Source of the DNA: Polynucleobacter meluiroseus
GTDB taxonomy: Bacteria; Pseudomonadota; Gammaproteobacteria; Burkholderiales; Burkholderiaceae
Assembly (NCBI GenBank): GCA_943329505.2
Contig: CALQED020000016.1
Coordinates: 1-11,220 of the forward strand
Reading direction: 5' to 3'
Length of the DNA stretch: 11,220 nucleotides
Part shown: positions 7,563-11,220 of the stretch, piece by piece
How the letters are laid out: each line of letters begins with the position of its first letter
Position numbering within the stretch: position 1 is the stretch's first letter
Translations under genes and position numbers: made by a program
The notes under the pieces: model-generated
Seen by the model: the letters and a program-made list of their open reading frames with translations, nothing else
The model's database searches: none
Told to the model about the DNA's origin: nothing

Positions 7563-8540
7563 TTACTCTGCCTTGATAGCGGCATCTTTAGCTACCTTCT
7601 TCCACTTCACAATCTCGCTCTTGACGATTGCTCCGAGTTGCGCAGGTGTGCTACCTACTGCTTCAGCGCCTTGACCTAATAATTTTTCTTTCACTGCTGG
7701 GTCAGCCAAGACTTTAATGGTGGCCTTATAAAGCGTATCAATAATCGGTTGTGGTGTTTTGGCTGGAACAAACATGGCATACCAAGAGTCAACCTCATAA
7801 TCTTTGAATCCTAATTCAGCCATCGTCGGTACATCAGGAAAAATCGGTGAGCGTTTAACGGTAGATACAGCCAGTGCACGCAACTTACCCGACTTGATAA
7901 AATTTGCGGCCGCTGGAATCGAAACCCAAAGCAGCGGCACTTGTCCAGCCATAACGTCAGTCACAGCAGGGCCACCACCACGATAAGGTATGTGAGTCAT
8001 CGATACGCCTGCCCCTGTTGCCATCATTGCGCCAGCCAAATGTCCTGGCGAACCATTACCCACAGAGGCATAAGAAATAGAATCAGGTTTGGCCTTGGCC
8101 ATATCAATGACCTCCTTCACCGTCTTCGCTGGAAAATCTGGGTTGGATACTAATATTTGCGGCAATGAGGCTACCAATGAAACTGGCGAGAAGTCTTTTT
8201 CAGTATCAAAAGCTAACTTTGGGTAGATGGCAGGATTAATGGTGTGGGAAGAGAGTGTAAATAACACCGTATATCCATCTGCCGCAGACTTGGCCACGAT
8301 ATCTGTGCCAATAGATCCACCAGCGCCTCCGCGATTATCAATAATGATTTGTTGTCCCAAGGCTTGGCCTAATGGCTCTTGCATGATGCGAGCGATTACG
8401 TCAGTTCCGCCACCAGGTGGGTATGGCACTACTAACTTAATCGGTTTAGTAGGCCATGATTGGGCGCTCACTAATTGTGTGTAACTTGCCAAACCTAAGG
8501 CTATAGATAGAACGGCGACCACCAGATTGCTTCTACGCAT
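7563..8540 (-). CDS. Bug-type periplasmic substrate-binding receptor (tripartite tricarboxylate transporter family)
   Basis: Secreted solute receptor of the Bug/TctC family, expected to capture a carboxylated small molecule in the periplasm and hand it to a TctAB-type permease. Seen: a Sec signal peptide with MRRSN basic start, hydrophobic core and likely cleavage after VSA (residues 24-26); mature start QSWPTKPIKLVVPYPPGGGTDVIAR; the ligand-loop GGAGGSIGTDIVAKSAADGYT; and the conserved HIPYRGGGPAVTDVMAGQV and FPDVPTMAELG stretches. At 325 residues it has the family length. The ATG at 8540 is supported by AGGAG at 8552-8548, 7 bases upstream, the best ribosome site in this operon. It is first in the leftward operon with the aldehyde dehydrogenase and CoA ligase, so its ligand is probably their substrate. 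No TctA or TctB membrane partner is in the window, making it an orphan receptor here. Confidence 0.93.
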   Translation of the reverse strand: MRRSNLVVAVLSIALGLASYTQLVSAQSWPTKPIKLVVPYPPGGGTDVIARIMQEPLGQALGQQIIIDNRGGAGGSIGTDIVAKSAADGYTVLFTLSSHTINPAIYPKLAFDTEKDFSPVSLVASLPQILVSNPDFPAKTVKEVIDMAKAKPDSISYASVGNGSPGHLAGAMMATGAGVSMTHIPYRGGGPAVTDVMAGQVPLLWVSIPAAANFIKSGKLRALAVSTVKRSPIFPDVPTMAELGFKDYEVDSWYAMFVPAKTPQPIIDTLYKATIKVLADPAVKEKLLGQGAEAVGSTPAQLGAIVKSEIVKWKKVAKDAAIKAE

Positions 8541-8615
8541 ATGTCATCTCCTGTTTTAAGCACAATTACTTACACTTATATTAGCTCTTCCTGTGGTGAG
8601 CGCTACAGATACGAC

Positions 8616-8666
8616 TAGTAATCTTACTAAACGGAACAAGTTGTTTCGTATTAGTAAAAATACTAA
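8616..8666. repeat. Nested inverted-repeat cluster (candidate IclR operator)
   Basis: Four copies of a TTAGTA-like half site alternate in orientation: TAGTAA (8616-8621), TTACTAA (8624-8630), TTAGTAA (8651-8657) and TACTAA (8661-8666). They make perfect pairs 8616-8629 (6-base arms, 2-base gap), 8624-8657 (7-base arms) and 8651-8666 (6-base arms, 4-base gap). Inside the middle pair sits a near-perfect palindrome, ACGGAACAA (8631-8639) and TTGTTTCGT (8641-8649), with one mismatch in nine pairs around a single G. All arms were checked base by base. There is no T-run on either strand, so a DNA-binding operator is more likely than a terminator. Confidence 0.6.
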
Positions 8667-8690
8667 CATTTTTCCTAGATATTGCAAATA

Positions 8691-8709
8691 TGTTCTATTA
8701 GAATGAACA
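8691..8709. repeat. Second palindrome near iclR start
   Basis: TTCTA (8693-8697), T, TAGAA (8699-8703) is a perfect 11-base palindrome. It overlaps TGTTC (8691-8695) paired with GAACA (8705-8709). The GAACAA here repeats the one inside the upstream palindrome, 71 bases away. It lies about 30-50 bases before the regulator's start codon and could be an autoregulatory site; this is inference. Confidence 0.4.
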
Positions 8710-8739
8710 AAATGACACAGTTCTTGAGATTCTCTACAT

Positions 8740-9540
8740 ATGTTTGAAACTGAAAATACCGAACCACTAGATATCAGTAAAAAAGATAGCACGAATGAAA
8801 ATTCATCGATGCTCAAAGGCATTGTCATATTAGAAGCTTTAGCAGCCCTTCAGCAGCCCGCAAGCTTAGCCCAACTGATGCAAATTACAGGAATGCCAAA
8901 AGCGTCTTTGCATCGCACCCTTGCCATTTTCGAAGAAGCGGGACTGGTAGCAAGAGAGCCTGGCGGCCGCACTTATACCCCGGGGGATCGTCTCTCTAGT
9001 CTTGCAATGGCTACTTTGACACATGACACTGTCTCTGCAATTCGACACAGCATCTTAAGAAAATTGGTTGCTGATTTAGGCGAAACCTGTAATTTAGCCG
9101 TTCTGAAACGGGGCGAACTCTTTTATTTGGATCGTGTTGAGGCCAATTGGGCCTTGCGCCTACATTTGCCTCCAGGCACTTCACTTCCACCCCATTGCAG
9201 TGCTAGTGGCAAGTTATTGCTAGCATTCAAAGCATCTGATGAGCGCTCTAAACTTTTAGAAAATTTACCGCTTGAAAAATTTACTCACAGAACAATTACA
9301 GATCGCGATCTTCTTGAGTCAGAACTTGAGCGTATTGTCAGCACTGGATATGCCATTGACAATGAAGAATATGTACTTGGTGTCTCATGCGTTGCAGTGC
9401 CCGTTCGAGATGCGATGGGTGAGGTAGTGGCGGCGATTGCCGTTCATGCAGCCACTGCAAGACTACCGCTCAATCAAGCGATGGAGCATATTCCAAAGCT
9501 TAAAGAAGCTGCCGCACGCATTTCTCAGACCTTATCCTGA
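8740..9540 (+). CDS. IclR-family transcriptional regulator
   Basis: Cytoplasmic DNA-binding regulator, usually a dimer or tetramer that responds to a small metabolite of the pathway it controls. In 266 residues: a variable polar N-terminus (1-23), a winged helix-turn-helix (about 24-85, with ASLAQLMQITGMPKASLHRTLAIFEEAGLV as helices 2-3 and GRTYTPGDRL as the wing), and the C-terminal effector domain (about 95-260) with PPHCSASGKLLLA and YAIDNEEYVLGVSCVAVPV, typical of the family. The ATG at 8740 has only a weak ribosome site; an in-frame ATG at 8809 would still keep the whole DNA-binding domain. It is divergent from the receptor-sauS-sauT-like operon and 37 bases ahead of pta. I recall the sauRSTU cluster of Cupriavidus as also having its own regulator, so this may be the functional equivalent of SauR; I leave the symbol empty because the ligand is unknown. 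Confidence 0.92.
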   Translation: MFETENTEPLDISKKDSTNENSSMLKGIVILEALAALQQPASLAQLMQITGMPKASLHRTLAIFEEAGLVAREPGGRTYTPGDRLSSLAMATLTHDTVSAIRHSILRKLVADLGETCNLAVLKRGELFYLDRVEANWALRLHLPPGTSLPPHCSASGKLLLAFKASDERSKLLENLPLEKFTHRTITDRDLLESELERIVSTGYAIDNEEYVLGVSCVAVPVRDAMGEVVAAIAVHAATARLPLNQAMEHIPKLKEAAARISQTLS

Positions 9541-9577
9541 TCACATCTGATAACCATTACCCCCTAAAGTGAAGCTT

Positions 9578-10480
9578 ATGGATCAGTATCCGTTATTAGA
9601 AAAAATGATTGGGGAGGCTAAGAGCGATCTTCCTTTGGGTGTTGTTTATCCACTGAGTGTGCCCGCCCTTGAAAGTGTCTTTGACTTAATCAAAAGGCAG
9701 CTATGCACTCCAATCTTGATTGGACCCAAGGATCTAATTTTAGAGCTAGCAGCCAATGAAGGGCTCTCTTTAAATGGGATTGAAATTATTGACACCCCTA
9801 ATGACCCCATACTGGCGACTAAAAAAGCCGTAGAAATGGTCAAGGAAGGTAAGCTGGCAGTATTAATGAAAGGCTCATTACACACTGAAGATCTGATGGG
9901 CCCTATAGTGCATCGTGATGGACTCAGAACCGATCGCAGAACGAGTCATTTATTTTTGTTTGAACTGGAGCACTACCCAAAATTACTGGGGATCAGTGAT
10001 TGTGTAGTCAATATTGCGCCCAATCACCTGCAAAAAATCCAGATTCTCAAAAGCAGTCTTGCAGCACTTAATAAGCTAGGGGTTACAGATACAAAGGTGG
10101 CCATCATTGCCGCTACCGAGATAGTGAATCCGGGTATGCAAGCGACTACAGATGCTAAAGAGATCGTGGATGCCCATATTGCAAATCCAATTCATCCCTC
10201 AACCATTATTGAAGGCCCTTTTGGATTTGATAATGCCATTTCTATCCATTCCGCCAAAACAAAGGGCATCAATTCTAAGGTTGCTGGTGATCCTGATCTT
10301 CTTTTAGTGCCCGACTTACAAGTAGGCAATATTCTGTATAAGTCCTTAGTCTATATGGCCAAGGCAGAGTGCGCTGGTACCATCCTGGGCGCTCAAGTTC
10401 CCATCATTCTCACATCGCGATCTGACTCTGTATTTTCGAGAGTAGCATCTTCAGCGATGGCTATTTTGCTTGCTAAATAA
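9578..10480 (+). CDS. pta: Phosphate acetyltransferase (short PTA/PTB family)
   Basis: Cytoplasmic transferase that exchanges an acyl group between phosphate and CoA. In C2-sulfonate pathways it converts acetyl phosphate released by Xsc into acetyl-CoA. The 300-residue product is the short single-domain form, lacking the extra N-terminal domains of E. coli Pta. Seen: KGSLHTEDLMGPIVHRDGL (about 98-116), IVEGP-like TIIEGPFGFDNAIS (about 199-212), SAKTKGI and VAGDPDLLLVPDLQVGNILYKSL (about 215-247), and the C-terminal LTSRSDS (about 278-284), all marks of the PTA/PTB family. I prefer ATG at 9578 over the in-frame GTG at 9569, which lacks a ribosome site. It is 37 bases after the iclR gene and 21 before the molybdoenzyme gene, so probably cotranscribed with both. 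No acetate kinase is nearby. A phosphate butyryltransferase role cannot be excluded by sequence alone. Confidence 0.85.
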   Translation: MDQYPLLEKMIGEAKSDLPLGVVYPLSVPALESVFDLIKRQLCTPILIGPKDLILELAANEGLSLNGIEIIDTPNDPILATKKAVEMVKEGKLAVLMKGSLHTEDLMGPIVHRDGLRTDRRTSHLFLFELEHYPKLLGISDCVVNIAPNHLQKIQILKSSLAALNKLGVTDTKVAIIAATEIVNPGMQATTDAKEIVDAHIANPIHPSTIIEGPFGFDNAISIHSAKTKGINSKVAGDPDLLLVPDLQVGNILYKSLVYMAKAECAGTILGAQVPIILTSRSDSVFSRVASSAMAILLAK

Positions 10481-10501
10481 CCTTAATCCATAAGTCAGAC
10501 T

Positions 10502-11220
10502 ATGTTTAAACTATTTTCAAATGATCCGGTGCATGACCCTCTGAAGAAACAAGGGTCTGTTACAGAAATTAAGAAAACGACTTGCTACATGTGCGCATGC
10601 CGATGCGGCATCCGCGCACATCTGCGTGATGGCGAGCTTGTTTATATTGATGGCAATCCAGAGCATCCCTTAAACCAAGGTGTCATTTGTGCCAAAGGGG
10701 CTTCTGGAATCATGAAGCAAAAATCCCCTGCTCGTATTACGCAACCACTATTAAGAAAAGTGGGCAGCAACCGTGGAGATGGTGACTTTGAACCTATTAG
10801 TTGGGATAGGGCTTTTGAAATTCTGACTAAACGTCTCAATCATATTCGTGCCACCGACCCTAAAAAGTTTGCGCTCTTTACTGGACGAGATCAAATGCAA
10901 GCCTTAACGGGTTTGTTTGCGCGCCAATTTGGTACGCCGAATTATGCTGCCCATGGGGGGTTTTGCTCGGTCAATATGGCTGCAGGAATGATCTACACCA
11001 TCGGTGGCAGCTTTTGGGAATTTGGCGGTCCTGATTTAGAGCGTGCAAAACTATTTGTGATGATCGGCACTGCTGAAGATCATCACAGTAATCCGATGAA
11101 GATTGCTTTATCTAAGTTTAAAAGAGCAGGCGGTCGCTTTATCTCCATCAACCCAGTCAGAACGGGATATTCAGCAATTGCTGATGAGTGGATCCCGATT
11201 AAACCTGGCACTGATGGCGC
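10502..11220 (+). CDS. soeA: Molybdopterin/4Fe-4S oxidoreductase, probable SoeA-type sulfite dehydrogenase, 5' part
   Basis: Catalytic subunit of a DMSO-reductase-family molybdoenzyme, cut by the window end after 239 codons plus two bases; full-length members have roughly 650-1000 residues. The start ATG at 10502 is 21 bases after pta. Seen: an N-terminal 4Fe-4S motif C28-x2-C31-x3-C35-x27-C63 followed by KGA, the WDRAFEIL helix, and HGGFCSVNMAAG, whose Cys155 sits where the protein ligand of Mo is expected. RFISINPVRTGYSAIADEWIPIKPGTDGA is the cofactor-binding region. There is no Tat signal, so the protein should be cytoplasmic. Such proteins are often labelled formate dehydrogenase. SoeABC, a cytoplasm-facing sulfite dehydrogenase, has a catalytic subunit of this type and in Roseobacters works with Xsc/Pta; adjacency to pta and sauST-like genes favours SoeA here. 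The family is firm, the exact substrate is inference. Confidence 0.6.
   Translation, partial: MFKLFSNDPVHDPLKKQGSVTEIKKTTCYMCACRCGIRAHLRDGELVYIDGNPEHPLNQGVICAKGASGIMKQKSPARITQPLLRKVGSNRGDGDFEPISWDRAFEILTKRLNHIRATDPKKFALFTGRDQMQALTGLFARQFGTPNYAAHGGFCSVNMAAGMIYTIGGSFWEFGGPDLERAKLFVMIGTAEDHHSNPMKIALSKFKRAGGRFISINPVRTGYSAIADEWIPIKPGTDG

Larger units (their letters stand above)
8541..8739. promoter_or_regulatory. Divergent promoter/operator region between receptor operon and iclR
   Basis: This 199-base gap separates the leftward operon from the rightward regulator group, the usual place for an IclR-family protein to bind. It contains a dense set of inverted repeats between 8616 and 8709, listed separately. 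A tentative rightward promoter is TTGTTT (8641-8646) with TAACAT (8664-8669) at 17-base spacing, overlapping the palindromes; it is weak. On the left edge the ribosome site of the receptor gene is at 8548-8552. Control of both directions by the adjacent IclR protein is inference from position and palindromes. Confidence 0.6.

Noticed and set aside
8556..8828. 90-residue minus-strand open frame across the divergent promoter region
   Set aside because: It spans the palindrome-rich control region and the first codons of the IclR gene, and its hydrophobic translation looks like an AT-rich artefact.
9569..9571. GTG as the start of pta
   Set aside because: The bases before it (CCCCTAAA) hold no ribosome site, and the ATG three codons later gives the usual family N-terminus.
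10502..11220. Calling the molybdoenzyme a formate dehydrogenase or acetylene hydratase
   Set aside because: The N-terminal motif is shared by many DMSO-reductase-family enzymes, and the neighbours (pta, sauST-like genes) carry no formate-dehydrogenase accessory genes. The segment from about residue 144 on does not resemble what I remember of acetylene hydratase. Formate dehydrogenase stays possible until the downstream genes are read.
1..11220. CRISPR arrays, insertion sequences, tRNA genes, phage or defence genes
   Set aside because: No regularly spaced direct repeats, transposase frames, cloverleaf-like sequences or defence-type domains were seen. Genes are contiguous metabolic genes with uniform composition.

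Overview
The window looks like a chromosomal segment from a betaproteobacterium of the Burkholderiales, most likely a moderate-GC freshwater lineage such as Polynucleobacter. The basis is a base composition near the mid-40s % GC by eye, a Bug-type periplasmic receptor (a family greatly expanded in Burkholderiales), and the ppsA/ppsR divergent pair. The genus is an inference. No RNA genes, insertion sequences, CRISPR arrays or phage genes were seen, and coding density is high.

Left part (1-3320): ppsA (phosphoenolpyruvate synthase, minus strand, 3' end cut by the window edge) is divergently transcribed from ppsR, which encodes the bifunctional kinase/phosphotransferase that switches PpsA off and on. 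Behind ppsR lies a 432-base gap that is not empty. It holds a plausible unrecognised 52-residue gene on the minus strand (2899-3057), an AT-rich promoter zone (3101-3161), and a possible 40-codon upstream ORF (3198-3320) ending 5 bases before the next gene.

Middle (3326-8540): a SulP-family anion transporter that lacks the usual C-terminal STAS domain runs rightward and overlaps by 4 bases, tail to tail, the last gene of a leftward operon. That operon reads Bug periplasmic receptor, then acylating aldehyde dehydrogenase, then acyl-CoA ligase. The ligase/acylating dehydrogenase pair matches the sauT/sauS logic of sulfoacetate catabolism: sulfoacetate to sulfoacetyl-CoA to sulfoacetaldehyde.

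Right part (8541-11220): a 199-base divergent promoter region rich in nested inverted repeats separates the operon from a rightward group: an IclR-family regulator, a short phosphate acetyltransferase, and the N-terminal third or so of a cytoplasmic molybdopterin/4Fe-4S oxidoreductase. In C2-sulfonate catabolism Xsc desulfonates sulfoacetaldehyde to sulfite plus acetyl phosphate. Pta turns the acetyl phosphate into acetyl-CoA, and SoeABC can oxidise the sulfite to sulfate. The best overall reading is therefore a compact sulfoacetate (C2-sulfonate) utilisation locus: uptake (Bug receptor and perhaps SulP), activation and reduction (SauT, SauS), regulation (IclR), carbon recovery (Pta) and sulfite disposal (SoeA-like). 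The key desulfonating enzyme Xsc is not in the window and would have to lie downstream or elsewhere. The assignment rests on family membership and gene order, not on substrate-determining residues.
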